From Pseudobdellovibrionaceae bacterium (GTDB lineage Bacteria > Bdellovibrionota > Bdellovibrionia > Bdellovibrionales > JAMPXM01): a stretch of DNA of 5,139 bases. The notes below the pieces were generated by a model. That model saw only the letters and a program-made list of their open reading frames with translations. It did not search any database and was not told where the DNA came from. Where the stretch lies: positions 1-5,139 of the forward strand of contig JALHOI010000256.1 of NCBI GenBank assembly GCA_022843085.1, given 5' to 3'. Shown here one piece after another: positions 1-5,139 of the stretch (positions are counted from its first letter, which is position 1; every line of letters starts with the position of its first letter). The translations under genes and the position numbers were made by a program.

Positions 1-61
1 CCTCTACCGCGCCTTTCTTTAGGCTGGTTAGAGGTCGGGTCGTAAGATTGTTTTGTCCTGA
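1..61. other. Non-coding or misassembled left edge, upstream of the FtsK fragment
   Basis: All three forward frames contain stops here: TAA at 43-45, TAG at 20-22 and 29-31 with TGA at 59-61, and TGA at 57-59 just beyond the third frame's reach into this stretch. None of the frames encodes the segment expected before the FtsK Walker B region, which normally has a DPKKA...EMERRY-like stretch. The reverse strand gives no recognisable protein either. This is either a true break in ftsK, by rearrangement or deletion, or a low-quality or chimeric contig end. I see no promoter or RNA gene that I can support. Confidence 0.5.
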
Positions 62-922
62 GTGATTCCAAAATCAGTTGCACCACGCCAGATGCGAAAA
101 CTTGAGGAATTCAACGACGCTGTCGGCAAGCTGACGAAGGCCCAGATTGAGGAACACGCGGCGATCAACCTCGAGCTCGAGACCGCGAACAAAAAAGGCG
201 AGATGTACTACTACACGCCTCAACCGTTTATTGTTTACGTTATCGAGGAGTTCGGCGACCTCATGATGACTAATAAGCAGCACGTCGAAGAGGGCGTTGT
301 GCGCTTGACTCAAATGGCGCGTGCGGCTGGGATTCACTTGATCATCGCCATGCAGACTCCGAGAAAAGAGATCGTCACCGGTCGAATCAAGACGAACATC
401 CCCGGGCGAGTTTCATTCAAGGTTCCCGGGTTGCTCGATTCTAAAATTATCCTTGATCAAAAGGGCGCCGAACGATTGTTAGGGCGCGGCGACATGTTGT
501 TTCTCTCGCCTGGAGTTTCAAGTCATCAGCGCCACCACGCGCCGTGGGTGACGAATGAAGAGATCGAACGGGTGATCAAGTCTTGGTCGGATCAGGCTGA
601 ACCTGCGTACGATGAGCTCGCGATGCGTGCTCTCGAGGGTGGAGCCGGCGCAGACGGCAACGGCGAGTCCTTCAACGGGCAAGCCGTCGCGGGTCACGGT
701 GAGTTCGGTGACGACGACGGAATGGACGAAATGTACGATCAAATTCTGGCCTGGATCGCTGGCCAGAAGACTGTGAGCGCCTCGCTCATCCAACGTAAAT
801 TTGGACTCGGTTACCCGCGCGCAAGCCGCCTCATCGATCAGTTTGAAAGCCAGGGCGTCGTTGGCCCTTCGAACGGATCCAAGCCCCGCCAAGTTCTGAT
901 CTCTCCAATGCCCAATCCGTAG
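62..922 (+). CDS. ftsK: FtsK/SpoIIIE-type DNA translocase, C-terminal part (N-terminally truncated)
   Basis: FtsK is a septum-located hexameric ATPase that pumps chromosome DNA and, in species with XerCD/dif, activates dimer resolution. Only the C-terminal part is present, 286 codons against roughly 750-1300 in full proteins. There are no membrane segments and no Walker A. Visible parts are the Walker B strand (residues 61-69, IEEFGDLMM), the motor-domain block RAAGIHLIIAMQ (88-98), DSKIILDQKGAERLLGRGDML (126-145), an acidic Gly/Asp-rich linker (about 177-225), and a winged-helix gamma domain (about 223-281) with SLIQRKFGLGYPRASRLID and GSKPRQVL. Several normally near-invariant positions differ: Walker B DEFADLMM reads EEFGDLMM, ATQRPS reads AMQTPR, and VSSKIDSRT reads VPGLLDSKI. 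A TGA lies directly before the GTG at 62 and no ribosome binding site is visible, so this start is probably not real. Similarity appears to begin near residues 6-12. Family assignment is sure; whether the gene is broken or only cut by the assembly is open. Confidence 0.88.
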   Translation: MIPKSVAPRQMRKLEEFNDAVGKLTKAQIEEHAAINLELETANKKGEMYYYTPQPFIVYVIEEFGDLMMTNKQHVEEGVVRLTQMARAAGIHLIIAMQTPRKEIVTGRIKTNIPGRVSFKVPGLLDSKIILDQKGAERLLGRGDMLFLSPGVSSHQRHHAPWVTNEEIERVIKSWSDQAEPAYDELAMRALEGGAGADGNGESFNGQAVAGHGEFGDDDGMDEMYDQILAWIAGQKTVSASLIQRKFGLGYPRASRLIDQFESQGVVGPSNGSKPRQVLISPMPNP

Positions 923-978
923 CGGGAGGGAGAGGGTACCTGCTTCCCAAATTTGGGAAGCAGGTACCCTCTCCCGCT
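921..978. repeat. 48-bp perfect loopless palindrome with short extensions
   Basis: Positions 928-951 and 952-975 are exact reverse complements, 24 bp each, with the axis between 951 and 952 inside AAATTT. Each arm contains GGTACCTGCTTCCC or its complement. The symmetry extends outward if a 4-base GGAG duplication in the left arm is bulged out: 921-926 (AGCGGG) then pairs with 973-978 (CCCGCT). The left arm starts inside the TAG stop codon of the FtsK gene. As RNA it would form a very stable hairpin, but no T-tract follows on either strand, so it is not a canonical intrinsic terminator. Possible roles are an mRNA 3'-end barrier protecting or separating ftsK from the following operon, a REP-like dispersed element, or a protein-binding site. 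The palindrome is seen directly; the role is inference. Confidence 0.9.
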
Positions 979-1043
979 CGACGCGAAGCTTCTGCAAAAA
1001 GAACCGGGTACCCCGCAGGGCGATTGCTCCGTAATCTCGGCTT

Positions 1044-1901
1044 ATGAAATGGTTTGCTTCCTTCATTCTTGTGGTGTTCGTGAGTCTTTCTGTTCGGACG
1101 GACGCGTTGTCGCCAGCCGGCACCGCGAGGCTGGAAAAAGCACGCGAGCTGGTCTCAAAAGGCGAGCGCGTGGCGGCAGTGAAGATTTTGAAAGAGGAAA
1201 AGCTGAGCGGCGACACGGCCGTTGATTTTACGCAGGCCTGGCAAGCGATCGCAGAAATCTTTCTCACAGACAAAGCACAAAATCAGTTTTCCCTGGCCGA
1301 ATCGATCTGGCTTGTTAAGCCGAAAGAGGCGCTCGACTTGCTGACACCACTGCTGAAGAGCGAAGACGCTAATCTTCAAGTCAGTCGACTTGCTGCGCGC
1401 AGCGCACTTCGAATCCTTGATTGCGTACGTGCAGATTCTTTCGTTAAGCAGGCCGAGCTTGTTTTTCCAATTGGCCCTGAGGTTCGGCTTTTGGCCCTCC
1501 AGGTTCAAGATTGCTCGAACGGAGTCAACGCTCAAGCTCCGCCACTTCGACTTTCACCTGAAAATGAACCGCTAGAAATTGAAGGTTCCGTGCGCTTGCT
1601 TGCCGTTAAAGACGCGCTTCGCAAAAAAGACTTCAAGGCCGCGCGTGCTGCGCTGACGGCCTGGGAAAACTCGAGAGCAAAACCGACCGACAATCCTGAG
1701 TTTTGGTACTGGCGATGGCGAACCTCCTCGGTGGCGGGCCCCGGCGAGGCTCACGATCGGATATCAGCTCGAAAGTATCTTAGCCTTTGCTCTGAATTGA
1801 CGCCTCGAGGTCGAAAGAACCTCGCAACGTATCCTGATCTTTGCGCAAACACAGAAACCGTTGAGTCCGACCTAAAATCGAGCGACAAAGCTGGAACATG
1901 A
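1044..1901 (+). CDS. Predicted exported alpha-helical (TPR-like) protein of unknown function
   Basis: I do not recognise a named family. The 285-residue product has a clear Sec signal peptide: MKWF, a hydrophobic core at about residues 4-17, then likely signal peptidase I cleavage after TDA (residue 21). It has no lipobox cysteine, so a soluble periplasmic or secreted protein is expected. The mature part is rich in paired amphipathic helices with TPR-like texture, such as ARLEKARELVSKGERVAAVKILKEE (truncated here to the helix near residues 28-52), EALDLLTPLLKSED (95-108) and ALRKKDFKAARAALTAWE (191-208). No repeat fits the TPR consensus closely. An aromatic patch FWYWRWR lies at 220-226. Four cysteines (127, 157, 249, 267) are all in the mature part and could make two disulfides. 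The ATG is chosen because it gives a proper signal peptide, although no good Shine-Dalgarno precedes it. Its stop overlaps the next start (ATGA), suggesting co-translation with the lipoprotein and dap genes. Confidence 0.75.
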   Translation: MKWFASFILVVFVSLSVRTDALSPAGTARLEKARELVSKGERVAAVKILKEEKLSGDTAVDFTQAWQAIAEIFLTDKAQNQFSLAESIWLVKPKEALDLLTPLLKSEDANLQVSRLAARSALRILDCVRADSFVKQAELVFPIGPEVRLLALQVQDCSNGVNAQAPPLRLSPENEPLEIEGSVRLLAVKDALRKKDFKAARAALTAWENSRAKPTDNPEFWYWRWRTSSVAGPGEAHDRISARKYLSLCSELTPRGRKNLATYPDLCANTETVESDLKSSDKAGT

Positions 1902-2101
1902 AATTACTGGTTTTACTGAACTTGATTCTAGGAATCTCAATCGGCTGTGGCGTAAAAGGTCGGCCGCTACCCCCACTTGAACCCGCTGAGATTGGCCGAG
2001 GTGCGCCGACCTACAAACGTGCGGCCGAGCTCGCGAAACCGTCGATTGTGCCCGAGGCGGGCGGCCCGTCCCCTTCGCCAACTCCTCGGAGCACGCGTTG
2101 A
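1898..2101 (+). CDS. lptM: Small LptM (YifL)-like outer-membrane lipoprotein
   Basis: The 67-residue product has a signal peptide (MKLLVLLNLILGISIG) ending in a lipobox with the acylated cysteine at residue 17. Serine at -3 is less common than leucine but allowed. The mature start CGVKGRPLPPLEP closely resembles the CGLKGPLYxPP start of LptM/YifL lipoproteins, a family of about this size. Residue +2 is glycine, not aspartate, which under the E. coli Lol rule predicts the outer membrane. The tail is Pro/Ser-rich and probably disordered. In E. coli LptM assists maturation of the LPS transporter LptD, and its gene lies just upstream of dapF. The same order here is independent support. The start overlaps the previous stop (ATGA) and the stop overlaps the dapF start (TTGA). 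The family call rests on a short motif plus context, so function in this organism is inferred. Confidence 0.78.
   Translation: MKLLVLLNLILGISIGCGVKGRPLPPLEPAEIGRGAPTYKRAAELAKPSIVPEAGGPSPSPTPRSTR
2088..2091 (+). promoter_or_regulatory. Ribosome binding site for dapF (supports a TTG start)
   Basis: GGAG lies 6 bases before the TTG at 2098, inside the last codons of the lipoprotein gene. It supports TTG as the dapF start, since no ATG or GTG precedes the conserved AAGNDF motif at a suitable place. Confidence 0.6.
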
Positions 2102-2964
2102 GCGAAATTCTGAAAATCGAAGCGGCCGGAAATGATTTTATTTTTTTCGATGCTTCGCAGACTACTTTGACGCCAGACCGAACTCGATCGCTGTGTGATC
2201 GGCATTTTGGAATCGGCGCCGATGGCGCGGTCGCGATGAATTTACTCGACGCTAATCACTCAAGCTGGACGTTTTTCAATAGTGACGGTTCTGAAGCAGC
2301 GATGTGTGGAAACGCCGCGCGGGCGGCCGCAGCTTGGCTGAAGCACCACCGAAGGTCGTTCCCGCACCACCTCGCCACTGGTTTTGGGAACGTGATACTT
2401 GAGGACCGCGCCCTTCGCGCAGTTCATACCTTTAGTGCTCAAGTCGCGTTTCATAAAAAGCCATTGAAGTTGACGCAGATTCCTTTCGACAATTGCGACG
2501 AAAACGCTGCGGCTCAGTTTGCGACTCTCATCGACACGGGAGTCCCGCACACTGTCGTTGAGCTTAAAGATTCCGTCTTGCAGCAGGTTTTGAACGAGAA
2601 GAAAAAGCTGCGTGATTTTGCTTCTCGATTTCGGTGGGCTCAGGCTGCTGGCCCCAGCGGTACGAACGTGACATTTTATTCGCGACTCGAAAGAAATTTA
2701 GGTCATGGGCCGGCTATCGAGTCGGTGACTTTCGAACGAGGTGTTGAGGACCTAACACTTGCGTGCGGCACGGGCGTTCTTGCGGCGGCAGTCATGGCTT
2801 CGGGTCTGCCACTTCAAACAGGCTCGGCTTGGCCAACCGCAGGTTTTGAGGTACGAACGCCAGGTGCAACATTATCGGTTGAATCACAGGATTTTCCTAA
2901 CTCGTTGATCCTCGTCGGCCCGGCTCACATAGTTTTCTCGGCGAGGCTGGTCTCGTCGCGATAG
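2098..2964 (+). CDS. dapF: Diaminopimelate epimerase DapF
   Basis: Cytoplasmic, cofactor-independent epimerase converting LL- to meso-diaminopimelate for peptidoglycan and lysine. At 288 residues it is of normal family length (about 275-285). Both halves of the pseudo-symmetric fold show their catalytic cysteine: Cys70 in MCGNAARA and Cys223 in LACGTGV. Substrate-site motifs seen are AAGNDF (Asn12), GIGADG (38-43), FNSDGSE (Asn61), GTNVTF (Asn190) and ERGVED (Glu213, Arg214). Two differences from the E. coli enzyme stand out: the GNPH motif is GVPH (Val149 in place of the substrate-contacting Asn), and the usual CGNGARC is CGNAARA. GVPH-type variants occur, to my knowledge, in other lineages, so activity is still expected. 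Translation starts at TTG, overlapping the lipoprotein stop by 4 bases, with GGAG 6 bases upstream. It is followed after 15 bases by dapA. Function is confident. Confidence 0.96.
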   Translation: MSEILKIEAAGNDFIFFDASQTTLTPDRTRSLCDRHFGIGADGAVAMNLLDANHSSWTFFNSDGSEAAMCGNAARAAAAWLKHHRRSFPHHLATGFGNVILEDRALRAVHTFSAQVAFHKKPLKLTQIPFDNCDENAAAQFATLIDTGVPHTVVELKDSVLQQVLNEKKKLRDFASRFRWAQAAGPSGTNVTFYSRLERNLGHGPAIESVTFERGVEDLTLACGTGVLAAAVMASGLPLQTGSAWPTAGFEVRTPGATLSVESQDFPNSLILVGPAHIVFSARLVSSR

Positions 2965-2967
2965 TTC

Positions 2968-2971
2968 GGAG
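2968..2971 (+). promoter_or_regulatory. Ribosome binding site deciding the upstream dapA start
   Basis: GGAG is placed 8 bases before the ATG at 2980, in the short gap after dapF. The alternative in-frame ATG at 3037 has no comparable site before it, so the longer DapA form is favoured. Confidence 0.6.
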
Positions 2972-2979
2972 TTTTTCAG

Positions 2980-3945
2980 ATGCGCTTACCCACCTTGGCC
3001 TCATCCAACTTGTCTTCACCCGATGGAACTTCAGCGATGGCTGCCCGGCACACTCTGACACCACTTCAGCAAAAAATTTCTGGTGTTTCTACAGCGCTAA
3101 TTACGCCTTTTCTAAAGGGTGAAATTGACTGGGCTTCACTGAAAATACTTTTGCGACAACAGATTGAGGGCGGAGTTCAAGGCATCGTCGTTTGCGGCAC
3201 CACGGGCGAAACTCCGACACTGTCGAACGAAGAAAAATCGAAATTGTTTGGTTTTATAAAGTCTGAAGTTGCGGGCGCAGTGACGCTCGTCATGGGGACT
3301 GGCAGCAACAGCACCAGTGAAACAATTCATGCGACTCGCCAAGCGAAGGCGTTAGGCGCGGCCGCAGCTCTTGTTGTTGTTCCCTATTACAACAAGCCGT
3401 CGCAAACGGGGCTGCTACAACATTTCACGAAGGTTGCCACCGAGGGCCAACTGCCGGTCATCCTTTACAACGTGCCAAGCCGAACCATTTCGAAACTCGA
3501 ACCTGCGACGATTCGGCAGCTGGCGGATGTACCTGGTATCATCGCAATCAAAGAAGCGACAGGAGATCTCGAGCTGGGACAAATGATTGCGACAGAAACA
3601 AACTTGATGCTCGCAAGTGGAGACGATGCGTCTTGTATGAAGCTTGCGCAAGTCGGTGGTCGCGGTGTGATTTCAGTCATCTCTCACTTGATTCCCAAAA
3701 CCATGACCGAACTCTTTAAGCGCGCTGTTCAAGCTGACGGATCTGGCGCGTCGAACGAGTGGTCAGATCGTTTCGGGGCTCTCAATCGCGATTTGTACGT
3801 AGAAGCGAATCCGATTCCACTGAAGTACGCCCTTCACCGTATAGGACTTATCTCGTCGCCTGAACTTAGGTTGCCACTGACCGAGCTTGATTCGAAGTAT
3901 CGAAAAGTCGTCGACGATGCATTAAAATCGGGCGGTCTTTTGTGA
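2980..3945 (+). CDS. dapA: 4-hydroxy-tetrahydrodipicolinate synthase DapA, with N-terminal extension
   Basis: Condenses pyruvate with aspartate-4-semialdehyde, the first committed step of diaminopimelate and lysine synthesis, in the cytoplasm as a class I aldolase-type TIM barrel. All key residues of the E. coli enzyme are present at a constant offset of 30: Thr74-Thr75 in GTTGE (E. coli 44-45), Tyr137 in PYYNKPSQ (107), Tyr163 and Arg168 in LYNVPSR (133, 138), and Schiff-base Lys191 in IAIKEATGDL (161). GDDAS and GGRGVISV (about 214-232) and EANPIPLKYAL (275-285) also match. The product is 321 residues against about 292 usual. The excess is an N-terminal Ser/Thr-rich tail of about 30 residues without a signal-peptide core. 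A shorter form from ATG 3037 (Met20) would still have about 12 extra residues; the site at 2968-2971 favours the long form. The 3' end overlaps dapB by 4 bases (GTGA). Confidence 0.96.
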   Translation: MRLPTLASSNLSSPDGTSAMAARHTLTPLQQKISGVSTALITPFLKGEIDWASLKILLRQQIEGGVQGIVVCGTTGETPTLSNEEKSKLFGFIKSEVAGAVTLVMGTGSNSTSETIHATRQAKALGAAAALVVVPYYNKPSQTGLLQHFTKVATEGQLPVILYNVPSRTISKLEPATIRQLADVPGIIAIKEATGDLELGQMIATETNLMLASGDDASCMKLAQVGGRGVISVISHLIPKTMTELFKRAVQADGSGASNEWSDRFGALNRDLYVEANPIPLKYALHRIGLISSPELRLPLTELDSKYRKVVDDALKSGGLL

Positions 3946-4622
3946 AGCCATTGTCCATTGTGATCGCAGGTCGTTCGGGTCGAATGGGTCGTGAAATAGA
4001 AAGTATCGCGACCGAGCATGATCTCTCCGTCGTCGGTGGAGTAGATCGGTCGTCAGGATCGCTCGCGAATTGGCTTCAAGCTCATCCGAAGCCTGACGCC
4101 GTGATCGACTTTTCGTTACCTGAAGCGACCCGTGAAATCTCGTCGACGTGTGCAGGTCACGGAATTCCTTTGGTGAGCGGTGTCACCGGTCTTCGCGAAA
4201 TCGACAGGCAAGATCTTGAACGAGCTGCCAAAAAAATTCCGGTGCTCTATTCAGCGAATATGAGCATTGGAGTTCAAATGTTGGCGCGTGCCCTTGATTC
4301 TTTAAAGGGGGCCGAAGGCTTCGACGTCACAATTGAAGAGACGCACCATCGATTAAAAAAGGATCGCCCAAGCGGAACAGCTTTGCTTTTGAACGAGGAA
4401 TTGAAAGAGCGAACGGGGCGAGCAGCGGATGAAATTGTTAGTCTTCGTGGTGGCGGTATCGTTGGTACTCACCGGGTTTTTGCGTTTTCCGACTCGGAGT
4501 CACTGACCTTTGAACACAACGCCTTGAATCGAACCGTGTTCGCGCACGGAGCGTGTCGTGCGGCGCGTTGGGTGGTCGAGCGAGGTCCCGGCTTTTACCG
4601 CCTACGCGACATACTCTCATGA
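3942..4622 (+). CDS. dapB: 4-hydroxy-tetrahydrodipicolinate reductase DapB, short form
   Basis: Reduces the DapA product to tetrahydrodipicolinate with NAD(P)H. The Rossmann glycine motif AGRSGRMG is at residues 9-16, and an acidic residue, Asp35 in GGVDR, ends the second strand where the cofactor ribose is normally bound. DFS is at 56-58, GVTGL at 80-84 (usual GTTG) and SANMSIGV at 104-111 (usual APNFSxGV). The catalytic region ETHHRLKKDRPSGTA carries His135, His136 and Lys139, equivalent to E. coli His159, His160 and Lys163. RGGGIVGTHRV (169-179) and FAHGACRAARWV (200-211) are the usual late motifs. At 226 residues it is shorter than E. coli DapB (273); the loss lies mainly in the N-terminal domain between GRMG and DFS. 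The GTG start overlaps the dapA stop, with a weak GGCGG 6 bases before it. It is the last gene of the tightly packed unit. Confidence 0.95.
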   Translation: MKPLSIVIAGRSGRMGREIESIATEHDLSVVGGVDRSSGSLANWLQAHPKPDAVIDFSLPEATREISSTCAGHGIPLVSGVTGLREIDRQDLERAAKKIPVLYSANMSIGVQMLARALDSLKGAEGFDVTIEETHHRLKKDRPSGTALLLNEELKERTGRAADEIVSLRGGGIVGTHRVFAFSDSESLTFEHNALNRTVFAHGACRAARWVVERGPGFYRLRDILS

Positions 4623-4633
4623 TTGGCTAAAGG

Positions 4634-4662
4634 TTGTTTTTTCGCGGCCTTACGCCTAGACC
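4634..4662 (+). promoter_or_regulatory. Possible promoter for the transaldolase-family gene (weak)
   Basis: The 99-base gap after dapB holds TTGTTT (4634-4639) and TAGACC (4657-4662) with 17 bases between, a weak match to a sigma-70 promoter with 3 of 6 matches in each box. The T-run at 4637-4642 is not preceded by a convincing hairpin, so I do not call a terminator for the dap operon. The gap is otherwise featureless apart from the ribosome binding site at its end. Confidence 0.2.
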
Positions 4663-4710
4663 AGAGAGCCTACGAGACACCGACTTCGAGCTATCAACGA
4701 AGCGATTCAA

Positions 4711-4716
4711 AAGGGG
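4711..4716 (+). promoter_or_regulatory. Ribosome binding site for the transaldolase-family gene
   Basis: AAGGGG ends 5 bases before the GTG at 4722. It supports this GTG as the start, in agreement with the protein alignment, where the first residues match the usual MKxFIDTA start of the family. Confidence 0.6.
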
Positions 4717-4721
4717 CGCAG

Positions 4722-5139
4722 GTGAAATTTTTCATCGACACGGCAGACATTAAAGAAATCAAAGAAGCCAACGCACGCGGCTGGGTCGACGGCGTCACGA
4801 CGAACCCGACGTTGGTCATGAAAACTGGCCTTTCGAATGCCGAGTGTATCGCGCAGATCTGTCGAGAGGTGCGGGGCCCCGTCTCTGCGGAAGTCATGAG
4901 CTTAACGGCCGACAAGATGTACGAAGAAGGGCGTGTCCTCGCCAAAATCGCCGACAATGTCGTCGTTAAAATTCCGATGTGTGAGGAGGGCTTAGTTGCC
5001 GTTCGTCGCTTCACTGCCGATGGCATCAAGACCAATGTCACGCTTGTGTTTTCGCCACTTCAGGCGTTGATGGTGGCGAAAGCGGGCGCCGCGATGGTTT
5101 CTCCCTTCGTCGGGCGTCTCGACGATATTTCGTTGGTCG
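4722..5139 (+). CDS. tal: Transaldolase, small (TalC/FSA-like) subfamily, 5' part
   Basis: The first 139 residues of a protein normally about 215-220 long; the right window edge cuts it. The family forms class I aldolase barrels that either move dihydroxyacetone units between sugar phosphates (transaldolase, pentose phosphate pathway) or cleave fructose 6-phosphate (FSA). Visible motifs are FIDTADI with Asp6, GVTTNPTL (24-31), SAEVMS (55-60) with Glu57, VVKIPM with Schiff-base Lys83, GIKTNVTLVFS (101-111) with Thr107, and SPFVGRLDD (127-135) with Phe129. E. coli FSA has Gln59 and Tyr131 at the Glu57 and Phe129 places, while true transaldolases such as TalB have Glu and Phe. This enzyme therefore looks like a transaldolase despite its small size. 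The GTG start is supported by AAGGGG 5 bases upstream. It lies 99 bases after dapB and may be transcribed separately. Confidence 0.92.
   Translation, partial: MKFFIDTADIKEIKEANARGWVDGVTTNPTLVMKTGLSNAECIAQICREVRGPVSAEVMSLTADKMYEEGRVLAKIADNVVVKIPMCEEGLVAVRRFTADGIKTNVTLVFSPLQALMVAKAGAAMVSPFVGRLDDISLV

Noticed and set aside
921..978. Canonical rho-independent terminator
   Set aside because: The hairpin is strong but is followed by CGACGCGAAG on the plus strand, and the minus-strand exit also lacks a T-tract. I report it as a repeat with a possible 3'-end role instead.
979..1043. Promoter for the exported-protein/dap operon
   Set aside because: TAATCT at 1032-1037 resembles a -10 box but has no acceptable -35 partner at normal spacing and lies almost on the start codon, so I do not list it as a feature.
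979..1043. Lysine riboswitch or other leader controlling the dap genes
   Set aside because: The space is only 65 bases, too short for a lysine riboswitch, and shows none of its conserved stems.
953..1225. Plus-strand frame of 90 codons starting inside the palindrome
   Set aside because: It overlaps the exported-protein gene in another frame, starts at TTG within the inverted repeat, has no ribosome binding site, and its product is low in recognisable structure.
518..1273. Long minus-strand open frame of 251 codons spanning the end of ftsK, the palindrome and the start of the exported-protein gene
   Set aside because: It runs antisense to two well-supported genes, crosses the palindrome, and its translation has no recognisable domain or good start signal. 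It is most likely a shadow of GC-biased coding DNA.
4623..4645. Terminator of the dap operon at the T-run 4637-4642
   Set aside because: No stable GC-rich stem can be drawn directly before the T-run.
4694..5041. Minus-strand frame of 115 codons opposite the transaldolase-family gene
   Set aside because: The plus strand encodes a clear transaldolase-family protein with all catalytic residues; the antisense frame is a by-product.

Overview
The window reads almost entirely on the + strand. It holds the 3' part of an FtsK/SpoIIIE-type DNA translocase gene, then a compact five-gene block (secreted helical protein, small LptM-like lipoprotein, dapF, dapA, dapB), then the 5' part of a transaldolase-family gene that runs off the right edge. 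The base composition is moderately GC-rich. The LptM-like lipoprotein and signal peptides imply a diderm (Gram-negative) bacterium. The gene set and divergent motifs would fit a Bdellovibrionota or other 'deltaproteobacterial' lineage, but this is a guess; nothing here fixes the taxon.

Layout. Positions 1-61 have stops in all three forward frames and do not continue FtsK. Positions 62-922 encode the end of the FtsK motor domain, from just before Walker B, plus the DNA-binding gamma domain. Directly at its stop codon lies a 48-bp perfect, loopless palindrome (928-975), with slightly imperfect extensions to 921-978. The 65 bases after it have no clear promoter. Positions 1044-4622 form one tightly packed unit with junctions ATGA, TTGA, a 15-base gap and GTGA. 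After a 99-base gap the transaldolase-family gene begins at 4722.

How the genes work together. DapA and DapB make the first two committed steps from aspartate semialdehyde and pyruvate towards diaminopimelate. DapF makes meso-diaminopimelate for peptidoglycan and lysine. The two upstream genes encode envelope proteins: a predicted exported alpha-helical protein with four cysteines, and a lipoprotein with the CGxKGxLxxP-like start of LptM (YifL), which also lies just upstream of dapF in E. coli. The block therefore joins precursor supply for the wall with envelope proteins. The transaldolase-family enzyme belongs to central carbon metabolism and may be a separate transcription unit.

Most of the window is ordinary housekeeping DNA. 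The points that deserve a second look are the palindrome, the broken and motif-divergent FtsK, the N-terminal extension of DapA, the short DapB, and active-site residues in the last gene that point to transaldolase rather than fructose-6-phosphate aldolase. I found no convincing new multi-gene system.
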